Source: Hymenopellis radicata (Eukaryota > Basidiomycota > Agaricomycetes > Agaricales > Physalacriaceae). Taken from it: a DNA stretch of 64,000 nt. The translations under genes and the position numbers were made by a program. Of this stretch, positions 10,373 to 21,958 are shown piece by piece. The stretch spans positions 42,663 through 106,662 of the forward strand of contig JADNRX010000185.1 of the NCBI GenBank assembly GCA_015501595.1. The letters are read 5' to 3'. Under the pieces are notes generated by a model. It made no database searches and had not been told where the DNA came from. It saw only the letters and a program-made list of their open reading frames with translations. The first letter of the stretch is position 1. Each line of letters begins with the position of its first letter.

Positions 10373-13300
10373 TTAACCCCAGTCAATAGTAATCCCTCCA
10401 GGGCCTGGCGCAGCAATGCCAATCTCCCTATTCGTCTCGCGTTTCAGCCAGTCAAACGCGCGCTTGTCCGTGTTCTGCAGGAACGGCTTCAGCTTGCGGA
10501 AGCACTCCTTGTTGTGGTTCTACACCAGTCTGTCAGTGAATCTAAGAATGAGGCAAGTTTAACTTACAATTAACCACTGCTTCTCCGTGCTCGTGAGCAT
10601 ATCTCGGTTGACCATCTTGAGTTGTATCGGCACGCTGGTCAGCCGCTCAAACGACAACCAAATGGGCCCGTTAAACTCATGCTTGGTCTGTCAAGCTTCA
10701 TAAGTCATCACAGCGTAGCCCAAGAAAAACACGCACCCTCACTCGCCGGACCACCAGCGCAGACTCGATACGAATGCCCCATTTACCAGCCACATCTATC
10801 ATGCCCGTCAGCATCACAAAAAACGAAACACAGAAACCAAATACGTACAATAGCCCGGCTCATTCGTGAGAGTATAATTCGGTTTCAGCGGAAGATCATG
10901 CGAGAAACTATAAGCCCCTTCATGCACAGTCAAAAACGACCCAAACCCATGCCCAGAGCCATGCTTCAAAAAACACAGCCATCAACACCGCATCCGGCTG
11001 AACATTAACAACACTCACCCCATAGTTCATCCCTTCCTTCCAAAGCGCATTACGCGCCAAGACGTCCAACGCCTTCCCAGACGTGCCCTCCGGGAACACT
11101 GCCGTATCGATAGCGATCTATGAACGGAGTCAGTGTATGATACATGAAAAAAAAGTCCAAACCACAACGCACATGCCCCTGGAGCACCCGAGTGTACGCC
11201 TCACACATCTCAGCATCAGGACGCCCGAGATGAATCGTGCGTGTAGTATCACACGTGCCATCGCGATACTGCCCGCCGGAGTCGCTAATGAAGTCTAATC
11301 AACACCTACTTCACGAAGACATGCAAACAAACTCACTTGACGTAGGGCGTAGTCTTGTCGATCATACGCGCCTCAGACTTGCGTGGCGAGTAATGGGGGA
11401 GCGCGCCGTTGGGACCACTGCCCGAGATGGTCGCATAGGCAAGCCCCATGAAGCCGTGTTGTTTCTTCCTGAACTCGAGCAGGCGTTGAGACGCCTCCCA
11501 TTCAGAGATATCGTAGCCTTTGTTGAGGATCTTGTCCTCTAGCCATGCCAGGAATTGAACCTAGATATATGTCAGTGAATGCTGGATGAGCCTCATGAAG
11601 CGACGGCATACAAAGGCAACACCATCTCGAAGGTATGCTCTCCGGAGCCCTTCGAGTTCAACATCGTTCTTCACCGCCATCATATCCAAGACGGGAGATT
11701 TCATGATGGTCGTGCGATAACTCGATAGAACCAATGCAATAGTGTACGACGCACTCGGCGACATGATGATCTGGAGGATATGAGATGATCAGTAATAATT
11801 GAGAACACCTCCCAAATGTGAAATTACCTTGCCCTCGCCGCCCCATTCACGCTTGCGGAGGAACTTCCAGATATCACTATAGTCGCGTCTCTCCACGCCA
11901 AGGGAAGCCAAGTACGGCGCGACTTCGTCATTGACCTTTGACCCTTCCAAGAATAGATAGGTCGCGTTAAGCCCGATGAACAAGTACGCGTGGAACAGCG
12001 GGTTGAACGGGATATCAGAGCCGCGCAAATTCAACAGGTACGCTGAAAAGTATAATTAGACTAGAGTCTAGCCTGAGATATAAAAAAGCAATTACGCACC
12101 TATCTGATCGAGCGCAGTGATAAGAATGCCAATCTGGTAATGCTGGGGCTTGGGCTCCGCGCGTGCATACGACGGCTTGTCCGGACGCTGCGCCTCCACC
12201 CAGGCCTTGACTTTGGCCAGCTTCGATGACGCCTCCTCGCCTAAGATATGAATGAGATATGAGGTCAATCCGCCACAGGCAAATGAACTGACCAGTGTAC
12301 TCCCTTGGCTGGAGGAAAACCGGGTCTTTCGACCTAGACGGCTTGTCCTTCCAAACTAGGTCAACGAGATTTTGGATGGGATATACCATCTTGGCCTCCT
12401 GATCGTTGAGCAGGTTGGTGATGTGGACGGCTTTCTCGTAAGGGAGCATGCGCCCGTCGATTCCAATCCTTTTGCCCTTGCAGATTGTCTTGTAGACGGA
12501 TGAGTAAGGGACACCAGTCAGCCAAGAGGCTAAGCTTACCATGAGGAATGCAACCCAGTCAGAATGGTCATATCCTTGACCCGCGCGGACGAGCCTCCAG
12601 TTGTTGTCCATTTGTTCCTGCGCCTGCATAAAGTATCGGGAATCTGTGACGAGATATGCAGATGATTCGGTGACGATTGCTTCCCCAGAAGAGCCCGAGA
12701 ATCTTTGAGACCGTCAGATATCGGTTGTCAGCACCATATAACGGCACCTACCCTGTCATGAACTGCCGGCGTTGATCGCTAGCTGCGACGTACTCCGACA
12801 TATGTGCGTCTGCACTAGGAACAATGCTATACGAAATAAAGGTCATCAGCGAGAATCGAGAGCGCAACCACTAGCACGCACTATATGTCCACCCTCTCCT
12901 TCACCATAAGCTTCCTCAGATCTTCCAGCCGTTGAGTCGAGTCGAGCACTTCGTGTATCGAGGCGACATCGTCAGCCTTCCGACGATAGATCGAGTCACT
13001 CTGCACGAGCGTGTCCTGACTGGCGCGATATCCTGTGAGGCCATGTGGCTGCGGACCATAAGGTGCCCGACCACCGCTGCGCGAGCCCTTCGACCGACTC
13101 GAGTCGTGTGTCCGATGGGTCCTGCCGCTATCGTGCGTGCGCTTACTAGCTTGCGTCGACTGTGAGTTCTGACGAGTCGGTGGTTGTGACGTGGCCTGGT
13201 AAACAGGAAGCGTCCGCTGGGAGAGCCCCCGCGTCAAATTTCCTTCCGCGGCAGCAGCTTCAGCCTCCGCCTCCTTCTTCTTGCCCAATCCAAATCCGTA

Positions 13301-13711
13301 GCCCCACTTTGATCCACTCTTTTCCTTGACTGCCTTTTCCTTCTCTTTTTCCTTCTCCTTCTTGGTCGTTCCCGTCATCGTGTTGGAGCGCACGAGCTTG
13401 CCCTTCTTGTCAAACATCAGATTCTTCGGCACGTCCTCGTACTTTTCCGAGTCCGTTCGGAAGGTAAGCGCGGTAAGGTTGCCGAGCGAGGCGTTCGTCA
13501 TGGTACCGGTCGACGACGAAAAGCTCGAGCTTCCGCTCCGCTGCGAGTTCATTCTCGTTAATTTTTCGTTTGATCCCGTCCCTGCCGCCAACGGTGCACC
13601 AGTACTGAGGCTCGAGAACGACAGACGTCGTTTCGGTTTCTTTGAGCCAATGAACGGGATACATATTGGTGGTGGCGGAGGAGGCGGAGGGGGAGGCGGG
13701 GGAGGTGCCAT
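10373..13711 (-). CDS. Xaa-Pro aminopeptidase (aminopeptidase P, M24B) with long low-complexity N-terminus
   Basis: Start ATG at 13711, stop TAA at 10373. The first exon encodes a run of about 13 prolines, then about 230 residues of Ser-, Lys/Glu- and Arg-rich sequence. The creatinase N-domain follows ([14 protein letters not shown], spliced to [20 protein letters not shown] and [14 protein letters not shown]). The catalytic M24 domain shows [16 protein letters not shown] (two metal-binding Asp), [17 protein letters not shown] (metal His), [11 protein letters not shown] and [11 protein letters not shown] (two metal Glu). The C-terminus ends [10 protein letters not shown]. All five expected dimetal ligands are present, so the enzyme should be active. 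It would remove N-terminal residues preceding proline, probably in the cytosol with Mn2+. Many short introns interrupt the gene. The N-terminal extension is not part of the standard fold and may be a separate regulatory or localisation region. Confidence 0.88.
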
Positions 13712-15749
13712 CGTGGTCCGGAAGCAAGGGGTATCGCGACAAAACACGAGGGCAATGTTAGGGTAGTCTGGATGGCCGACTAACGCCGAGCCTGAAATCA
13801 CTAGTCGCCTGTTATAGAAGTAGTTCAATCTCCGATATTCCAGACGGTACGAAGGAGTGGTTCAGTTGAATGGCAGAAGGGCCGTTCCAGGCTGCGAAGA
13901 GATGATACAAGAATAGCGATTGGTCTCGGTTTTGGGAAGACGAGGGGAGATTCTCCGCAGTCAAGCTATGGATCCGAGACGCCACCCAGAGAAGCCTGAA
14001 CACTCTAGAACCTCCCATCGAGATATGAACTGTGGATTCCTATGTATTCGAATGACGAGTGGGGGACTGCGAACTTGCAGTGGGACCGGCGCATTGCATC
14101 TGATTCCGGAGCCTCCTGCTGAGCGTAGCTGTTCATTCTCAGGCAGGTCTTGATCCTCGTCGACCTTCCCATGACCACTGCCAGAACCTCGGGCCACAGC
14201 AACTTGCACCCGGGTAATTAACTTCTGACTTCTTTTGACTTCTTGCAGCAGGGGACAGACACCTAACGAGACGGAATGTAAACTCCCATTTAGTCGTGGC
14301 ATGAGAACGTTTACCCTGTAGGTATAATTACGTGCGAAGGACCAAAGTCCCAAGTCTCAGCATAAGGTTTCCCCAGCTCGTAGCACGGGGACATGTCCAT
14401 CGATGATCGATAAAGGAGACGCTCATTGTTCGACAGATATGGTTTGTGTCGTTGCGAGCCAACACCCTTGCAATCAGTGTCGGATGATATAGGAAGCACG
14501 CCTGTGAGTGGCGGCAAGAAATTGAATCCATTAGGGAGTTTCATAGACAATCACGGCACGTACCTGGCACTGCCTCGAGCTCGAGCTTAAACGCCTCCAG
14601 ATGACACCAATGAGAGCACATTTAACAGCTGAACGCAATCTGACAGCCTGGTGCATGCAATAAACGCCGAAAAGACGCAGTACAGAAAAATGATACAACA
14701 CGCGTTTTGCGCATGTAGGATACGACCCATCCGCAGGGCCGTGGGTTTAATCCAGAAAAGCCAAGTGAGGCCCAAAGACATGTCTCCCGCAGAAAGCCAA
14801 AGAAAAAGCTCCCTGTCTAAGCGTTGCCGAATGAAGCATGGGCCCAAGAGAAGATGTAGATTTAACGGTCGAGGATGCTGATTCTCTTTTGCGACCCCGC
14901 CTCTCCAAATGCGCTGGGAAACCGAGACCACATGACAATAGTCACATCCGATACATGCAGCGAATCTACGGAGGCAGCTTCTCGCTGTTTCGAGTTCTTC
15001 TACAGCTTGGGATGAATATTAATCTCAGTCCTTCTCAAGACTTACCGAATACATCCCGATTGGTCACGTCTCAGACGCGTATCAACAGCTAAGAATGACT
15101 CCAAGATGTCGATGTCGATGAGCGAGTATCGGACTGGTAGTACTGAGGTCGCGCAGTCTGAAAGCATGACGACGGCGCGCGAACATTTTGACGTAGTGAG
15201 AGATCCGGGGGCGCGCCAAAGCTGGTACTTGTGACGGAAATTATTACAAGAAGGCGCGAGATCTTGCAATTAGAATGAACGAAGTCCTCCCAACTGAAAT
15301 CAACTTAGCAATACTGACGCGTATATATAGCTAAGAACGTACCGAATACGCAGCTGCACTTCATACGAGGGTTCACGTAGCCCAACGCGTGAGACGAAGT
15401 ACCAAATAAACTGAAATGTAAACAGGAGATGTTCGGTGGTGTGGCGCCTATGAGTGTATGGCGTAAACCAATTGCATTTCATGATAAACGTGGCGCAGAG
15501 GCCCACGAAGGGCGTCGGCGTTCAAGTAGGAGGTCGGTAGTGCAGAAGAAAGCCGTATTCGGACGTCATAGCAGCCTCGGGCCGGCCCGGGACCCCCGAA
15601 CGCGTGAAATTCGAGCCTTCAGAACGAATCAGAAGACGTTGGCATTGAATTGTTACATGTATCAAAGGTACAGTGGACTACACAGAGATATACTAAGGAA
15701 ATATAACCGAACGGTACAGCCTGCAGTAAGCGAATCATCCTCTGCGCAC
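13712..15749. other. 2-kb intergenic stretch, no gene recognised
   Basis: Several open frames of 60-130 codons exist on both strands, but none shows a recognised motif, consistent splice structure or family resemblance. I see no repeat array. Confidence 0.45.
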
Positions 15750-17390
15750 TCAAGTGACTTCCACAGTGTCGACTTTGAATCCTTCCAGCCAATGCTCTTC
15801 TGGAAGTATCATTCTTTCCAGAGGGACACAAGGACAATCCTATGATAACGCTGAGATAAGCGGGTGGCGAAGAACAGAAAGACTTACATGACCTGCAGAA
15901 CGTGACTCAGCGACACGCAGAAGGAAGTTCCGAATCCGAGCTAATATGTCGTAGTCCTCGCTGTCCTCAAAGCCGCACTCGTGAAGATCAAGACTTCTCA
16001 GTGACGGAAATAGTACCACACCGCTCTCCAATCCACCCACAGCGAGACCTTTGAGAAACTCGCAAGTGACTTCTTCATCCTTCAGCTCAAATTCTTCAAC
16101 CCCAGACATGGGATGAAGAAAGTTGAGCAATGCTTGAGTCCCCCCCATATAATCGGGATCCCTTGAAGACCCTCCCATAGAACAGGTGATGCGGAGAGTC
16201 GAAATTCGATGGAAGTCAGGATGTGGAACCAGGGCCGTGAAAGACAGGGCACGATCACTGTCAAAGATCAGAGTAAGGTCACGAATGGCTGGAGTCCGGA
16301 ACAAATGAAGAAACTGTTCAATTTGTTTTGGGCTGTAGACGTATTGGATAACCTTAAGACGCTCCAGTGCGGGAAGAATTATCGAATGGGGCCGAAGGGT
16401 ATAAAAAGCGGGAGTCAGGTCATGGAAGGTCACCGTGAAGTCTTCTACACCGATTGACTGCCGAAGAATGGGAAGAAGAGCAGGGTCCAGTGCAAAGCAA
16501 TCACAAGAGAGCTTTAACACCTTTTTCCAAGGAAGTTGCTTGAATCGCCGGATATCACCAGCAAATGAGTGGTGGAAGATGACAGCACTGATGGTCTGGA
16601 CATCCTTGAATGTGTCAACATCGACGTCTCCTTCCCCATACACACACGGCTGGCGTCGGATACCAAGCTCCTGCAATGCCGGAAATTGACATCCTGACAA
16701 GGACTGCAACGATATGGTGGGAATACAGGAGTTAAGAATGCGCCAGCGCGTCGTGGTTTCTTTTAAGAGATGGGTCAAAGGGTGGTTGGCAATGCCCTCC
16801 ACACCGCTTGCAATATTAACGCAAAGGTCCAGCTTGGCGGACCTTTCTAAGAGCAGCGAGCCCATAAAAGCGCATTGTCGTGAGGAGAATTGCGTGTATC
16901 TTGAGAAATCAAGATACATTACAGACCACAAGCGTGGAAGGGAGAGGGTAATATCTCGCCACCTGCGAGAGACGTGAGATATGTTCCAGGGGTGGCTTAA
17001 AGGCGAGAGACTATCAAGCCGTGCGCCATGAAGTTTGTGCCATTCACCATTACGGTGGTCTACGGTCGGAGCACAGGAAAGGAATATTTCGACGAGAATG
17101 TCTTGGGGGAGGGATCGCATGGGGTGAAGAATGATCTTCGCGGCAGCATTCTTACGGGATGTCACCGCGATAAGTGCAGACAGTGTCTCTTGGGCCTTTA
17201 TGAGCTGGGACTGTAGGAATTGGATCTCTTCAGACGATTTCTGAATGATTTCACGCAGGCCAGCAACGTCGGATTCGTGAGGTGGAGTGTTCACGGAGAG
17301 AAGCTCAAAGTCGAGAGGAGATGGGGTCGTTGAGCGCGGGAGTGCATACTCAGAGAGCATGCCACAGGTAGGACAAAAGGATGGTGACAT
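15750..17390 (-). CDS. F-box-like protein B
   Basis: Start ATG 17390. Exon 1 is 15888-17390, a 48-bp intron lies at 15840-15887, and exon 2 is 15750-15839 (reading DCPCVPLERMILPEEHW). The protein is about 530 residues. Order: CPTCG at residues 7-11, the SPLDFELLSVNTPP segment, a coiled coil with LQSQLIKAQETLSAL, the F-box-like core ILHPMRSLPQDILVEIFLS and HPWNISHVSRRWRDITLSLP, then leucine-rich-like repeats. The frame is intact. The expected role is substrate recognition in an SCF E3 ligase. The CxxC pair is unusual for F-box proteins and could bind metal only as a dimer or with other ligands. The local paralogs are at 1261, 41727, 44000, 47997 and 53127. Confidence 0.88.
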
Positions 17391-17708
17391 TCTGGCTGTA
17401 AAAAAGCGTGCAATTGACGGACAAGCAGCCCAATTTGCGTGAATCAGATGTGGAATGCGATGTCAACGACTTGATCAAGGCGCTGAGATATCATCAGATT
17501 TCGCTTCAAGTTGGTGCACGTTATGAAGTGTCAAGGCTTACCTGAGGCCACTACCCGTCTGATTCTAAAATAGCTGAGGACTGTCAACTACAGTCTGCTA
17601 GGCACTCTCAGTTCTCTCAAGGGAGACAATGAACATGGACGTGTTGGGGAAAGCTATGCCACGTGGGCGATCGATTGGATCACTTCGAATGTGTATTCCG
17701 AAGACTCT
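17391..17708. other. F-box B upstream region
   Basis: The sequence between the F-box B start and the SDR fragment shows no gene. It presumably contains the F-box B promoter. Confidence 0.35.
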
Positions 17709-17844
17709 ACAGAAGCTACACGATGAACACCGAATGCGGTTCTGTACAAAGAATTCCTCTTGCCCGTGGGTCTACGGATTGACCAAAGCCACACCGCCAT
17801 CGACTCTCAGAATCACTCCATTCGTATAAGCCGTCGATGCCAAA
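17709..17844 (-). pseudogene. SDR 3'-end fragment
   Basis: On the minus strand this reads AYTNGVILRVDGGVALVNP followed by a stop, the C-terminus of a short-chain dehydrogenase. It matches 4615-4738 through the stop codon and about 60 bp of 3' flank. It keeps the YTNG codons that the 3586 gene has lost. No upstream SDR exons remain. It lies about 320 bp upstream of the F-box B start and in the same orientation. Confidence 0.85.
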
Positions 17845-18107
17845 CTTTACATGGCAGTGAGGTCGCGCCAATCTGAAAGTAAGACAAGTTGGGTGTCCAG
17901 TCCAGTATATCGGAAAAGCTGCCAGAAGAACGAATGGTCTAGAAGGTGGACCACAGGACTTCACGTCTGCGCTTTGTGTGCATGCTTTTGACGTTTATGA
18001 ACGTGATCGTTCTTCATGTGTGATAATAATCTCGGTTCCGTCACTTCAACTTCCGTGTTCGAATCATCAAACTGGTGCGCCACACAAATAATCATCAACC
18101 ATGTGAT
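17845..18107. other. Intergenic, nothing recognised
   Basis: No coding signal is supported. The region lies downstream of the thioesterase stop. Confidence 0.35.
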
Positions 18108-18980
18108 TCACAGTTTATTGACTATCGGCTGCATCTTGCTAAGCCATCCCGACGCGACCATTCTCCCTGTGTCTTTGCTCACGATCTACGAAATACAAAA
18201 TCAGTTGCGAGAACGCGTAGTATTCATGATGACCGACGCACCTCACATTTAGCCGACATAATTCGGCCGCCCATAGTTATAGATGTGCTGATAATGCGTA
18301 GACGCGTGCCTCTAAGAGAAGATATCTCAGATTCCTATCTTCCCATGATGATAGTGAGTAAGACGCACGTCGATGCGGGAGAATGAAACATTAGGTTCAT
18401 GCTCTGAGTGACACCGACCCCATTCGTCCCCTGCACGAGTCCCAGGACCACCAGAGGCGTGCTACAACAGCTGGAATAGAAAAGGCCTCGTGATGCGATA
18501 GTAAAAACGAGGGGGGGACAAAACCTACTTGTCAATAAGGTACGCGGCACATGCGCCGTGCAACATGCCGGCTCCGTTCAGCATGTCTACCAGAAACCTG
18601 CAATCAGCATAAGGAAGAGAAGACAAGGAAGGATAACACCAACTCTTATTCACAAGCACCTCCGCAATCGTCGTCGCCTGCAACCGCCCATGCTGCTCGA
18701 CACTCCGATCCACACGAATATCGACAAACTTGACCGCGCGTCCCGTCGTGAACCCGAAGGCGTCTTCGCCGCCCACGCCATACGCGAGGAAGGTGTTGTT
18801 CGTGAGGCGCTTGATGTCGTCGGATACGTTCCCGGCGGTCGTGGACGTGAGATCGTCGCCATAATCGGGAAGAGAGGCGGGGTCTACCCAAACAGCAGCG
18901 GACGATGAGTTGGGTTGAGCTATGGGGTGAATCTCCGCGAAGGGCTGCAAGTGGGCAGACAGCTCTTTCGGATTAGACAT
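18108..18980 (-). CDS. Hotdog-fold thioesterase (PaaI/ACOT13-like)
   Basis: Five exons: 18640-18980, 18529-18597, 18369-18470, 18242-18311 and 18108-18185. They total 660 bp, or 219 residues, with every junction in frame. The hotdog core reads MLNGAGMLHGACAAYLID, then NCCSTPLVVLGLVQGTNGVG, then TQSMNLMFHSPAS, then GTRLRIISTSITMGGRIMSA. The HG..A.LID stretch is the helix that carries the catalytic Asp region in ACOT13-like enzymes. These enzymes hydrolyse acyl-CoA thioesters; the acyl length is unknown. The N-terminal 100 residues precede the domain and contain no recognised motif. No signal peptide is visible. The gene is intact. Confidence 0.85.
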
Positions 18981-19639
18981 GGCAAGGAAGTGAAAAGCGG
19001 ACGGCCAATGGGTAGTTCAATTTAAACCATCCTACCCTGCCCTCCCGCGTTCGTGTTATGATGGCACTATTTCTAGCAGACTGAGACTGAGATATCTATA
19101 GGTTCCCAGGTGTAGAGCATGGTACAGTCGCCGTGTGACGTTTGATCATCCTGCACCATATCATAAAAGTGGAATGAGCACTGTTCGCAGAGATGTCGAC
19201 GTCGGATCAGAGACGTTTCTGCATTAGACATCGCCCGTGACAAAGAGCAATTGAATTCGTGTCTGCAGACAGCAGATTTCCTAGTGAAATCATGGCTTCC
19301 TGTGGTGTCTCGGTGTCTTGTATAATAGTCAACTTGGGTTCATGAAAGAGACTCTGCCACAAACAGCTGGAAACGTAACGAAATCGGAGCAGCCGATACC
19401 GTCGAGATGTTGACGTGCTGCGTTTGTGACATTGAGATGGCGGCGCTAGGGCGGTTGGATTTCCGTCTTATAATGTCGTTTTCCTCTCCTGTTCAATCGG
19501 ATTGCAACCGCAAGTGATGCTCACTACGTCGTATGTATTACCACATTGATTAGTACACAAGGTCCGACTCCCAAGATGATCTCCGAATCAGGAGTCGTGA
19601 GGATCCTGTTTGACCGAGTCCTACGCAATCCTTAGACGC
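18981..19639. other. Intergenic, nothing recognised
   Basis: The stretch includes the thioesterase promoter and the 3' flank of the DUF6534 gene. No open frame with family resemblance is seen. Confidence 0.4.
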
Positions 19640-21175
19640 AGAACGCAGTCGAAGAAAATGGATACGTACGGTATACCAGCGAGAACTGCCTTGGTCATTC
19701 TGCTCAACGTCCTCCTCCTCATCGACGGTTCTTGGGACGTTGATGTCGATAGTATCCTGGAGTTTGATGACGTCTGTTCCGGTTGTTCTCTATTTTCCCA
19801 GTGAGCATACGAGGAAGAGATGTACCTGGAACGTACAGATATCGTCACATCGTCCCGCCTCCATCGAACGGTTGTAACGAGATCAATGCTCTGTCCATTT
19901 GCACTGGTGACAGCTCGTCGAAGTTCTGCTCGACAATTCAACTTCACGGGATGTTCATTGCAGACCGAAGATACCGATGAATACGAGTACATACCGTGTA
20001 CATCATCGAGAATGCTTCTAACAATGGTGTCTAATGCTTTTAGTTCGAGACGACGACGAGCGGCACCGAAGACCAACCGAACAATGGCACATAAAGACGT
20101 ACGGTCCCAAAGTCTGCCCAGTGAACCCAGCGCTCAGCGACGCAGTGACAAGAGGAGGAAACGCCGATTGTAGGGTGACCCATATGAGCCGACTGACGAG
20201 GTTCTCGGTAGCTTTTGAAACGAGACCACTCTTGGCGCGAACGAGATAGTACATGGCTATGATACATACCAGTCAGTCTGTGCACGAAGGAAACCCGGGC
20301 GAGAACTGAACATACAAAATATCGTGATGAGTCCATCTGTCGCGACCGAAGCGGCTGGAAACATTCGCGAGGCGTTGATGAACTGTTGTGAGCTCCGAAT
20401 CAGTGGCCGTTGAAGTTGGATGAAATAAGACTTACAGAATCACTCTTAGCCGAGAAATCGGTGGGCATGCTCAGTGTCTGTCGGCGTTCATGAGCATATG
20501 GATATGAAAGGAAGATGAAGTATGTAGTACAATCCAGACAGAAGCGCCCAGGCTGAGGGCACAGCAAGCAACAACCGGAACCAGGAAGAAGTAATTGTGG
20601 TGACTCAAGTGAAAGGCGCGGTTTATGAAGAAAATCTGCACAGCGATTGTGACCAGCACGGAAGAAAGGCTAGCTGGGGTTCAATTCAGCGACTATCACA
20701 GTCAGGTAAGCAATGACGTTTACTGATTTTGGTGTCGGGCTCCATCTGTGTGAGCTGGAAGAAGTTGCCCCAGTCGACGACATGGCGTTTCCACTGAAAG
20801 CAGATTAGGGCAAGGAGAAAGGACACGGTCAATGCTCCTTACCAGTGACAAGATGATTTGAACAATCTTGAAGATGGTCAGCAAAACCACGATAGCGACG
20901 TGAGCTTGAAGATGGAGAGGATCTGAAGCTCCGAATGCGGAGTAGTAGTTTACCACTTGACAGGTAAACACACCCTTCGGGTAATGAGATCCCAAAATTC
21001 CTGCCGAACAAAGTAGGCAGGCTTACGAAGAGAAACTGCGCGATCATACCTCCAAAGAGGTAGGGTGCCAAGAACTTGGTGGGATTCGCGAGGTAGGAGG
21101 CCTCGAGCCTATCTAATGAAATTCAAATTAGAGGTCGTAAAGGAACAGAGATGCCTTGCGCGCCACTCACTAGGA
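19640..21175 (-). CDS. DUF6534-family seven-helix membrane protein
   Basis: Exon pieces on the minus strand read FLAPYLFGGMIAQFLF, VVNYYSAFGASDP, HVAIVVLLTIFKIVQIILSL, WKRHVVDWGNFFQLTQMEPD, SSVLVTIAVQIFFINRAFHL, FFLVPVVACCALSLG, ASVATDGLITIFCMFSSRPG, LVSRLIWVTLQSAFPPLVT, and a C-terminal LNCRAELRR. This order (helix pairs, VQ-FF-RA, AD-LI, SR-GF, NRLI, LNxR) is that of the DUF6534 integral membrane family abundant in mushroom-forming fungi. The acidic tail around 19680-19760 is probably part of the last exon. Function is unknown; GPCR-like topology is often suggested but unproven. Splice sites at the 5' end and the exact start are unresolved, and one junction near 21025 does not keep frame cleanly. 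Confidence 0.68.
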
Positions 21176-21958
21176 ACATAACTTTCGTTGAACAGCGCGG
21201 CGTACACCATATTTACGTTGGAGGAGGTGGGCAACCGACGCTTCGCCGTCCATGCCACCTATAAGTATCGAGGATTTACGGCAAGCGACCAAAAGGTTGT
21301 TTAAATGTCGTGCATCTGCTCCGCCGGCCAACTACTGACGGCGTACGCAACTGTATGGAGGATGCCCCTGGCGAGTATACCCAGGGTGAGCGTGTCAGAA
21401 GTTCAAGCTCAATATAATCGAGGCGATCCGAGTATCCCCGTGTAGGGTTTTGTGTGGCAAGGTTCACAAGTCGACACGGTCAGGTCCATGTCGTGGTGGA
21501 TAATGTCGTACACAGAAGCGACTTGCGACCGCTTCCATATCAGATGCTGTCGTGATGGCGATATGGGAGACGGGGACAGAAAACTTGCGCGCCATAGTCT
21601 AAGTGAGTGCAGGGGGTTAGATGGCTGTTATATGGTTGTAAGTCGCCTCTGCGTGATGATTGTTCTTTGCCAACAGTCTTGGGCGCGATCGACGGGAATG
21701 TCCGGAACACGTGGTCGACCATGTATTTTTAAGGTACCGGGGTTTGACACGCGCAACCACCACAACGCCGTTGTACACACAGTTAAGTAAGGGAAGAGCC
21801 TGGGAAGAGCCCTCCTTCTTGACCTTGGCTTGTCAGATGGAGAATACAGGAACGATGCCTGGGAACAATGACATTTGCTTTATATCCGGACTTTCTCAAG
21901 TTGTTCATCGACGACCTCCCCCCCTCCGCTCTTCTGCTGGACTGTTCTCGTCGTTTTC
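21176..21958. promoter_or_regulatory. Divergent region between DUF6534 and MFS genes
   Basis: About 780 bp with no gene recognised. Small open frames on both strands lack motifs. The region presumably holds both promoters. Confidence 0.35.

Noticed and set aside
13961..14931. Several 60-130 codon frames between the aminopeptidase and F-box B
   Set aside because: No conserved motif, and they overlap one another on both strands, as expected by chance in GC-moderate DNA.
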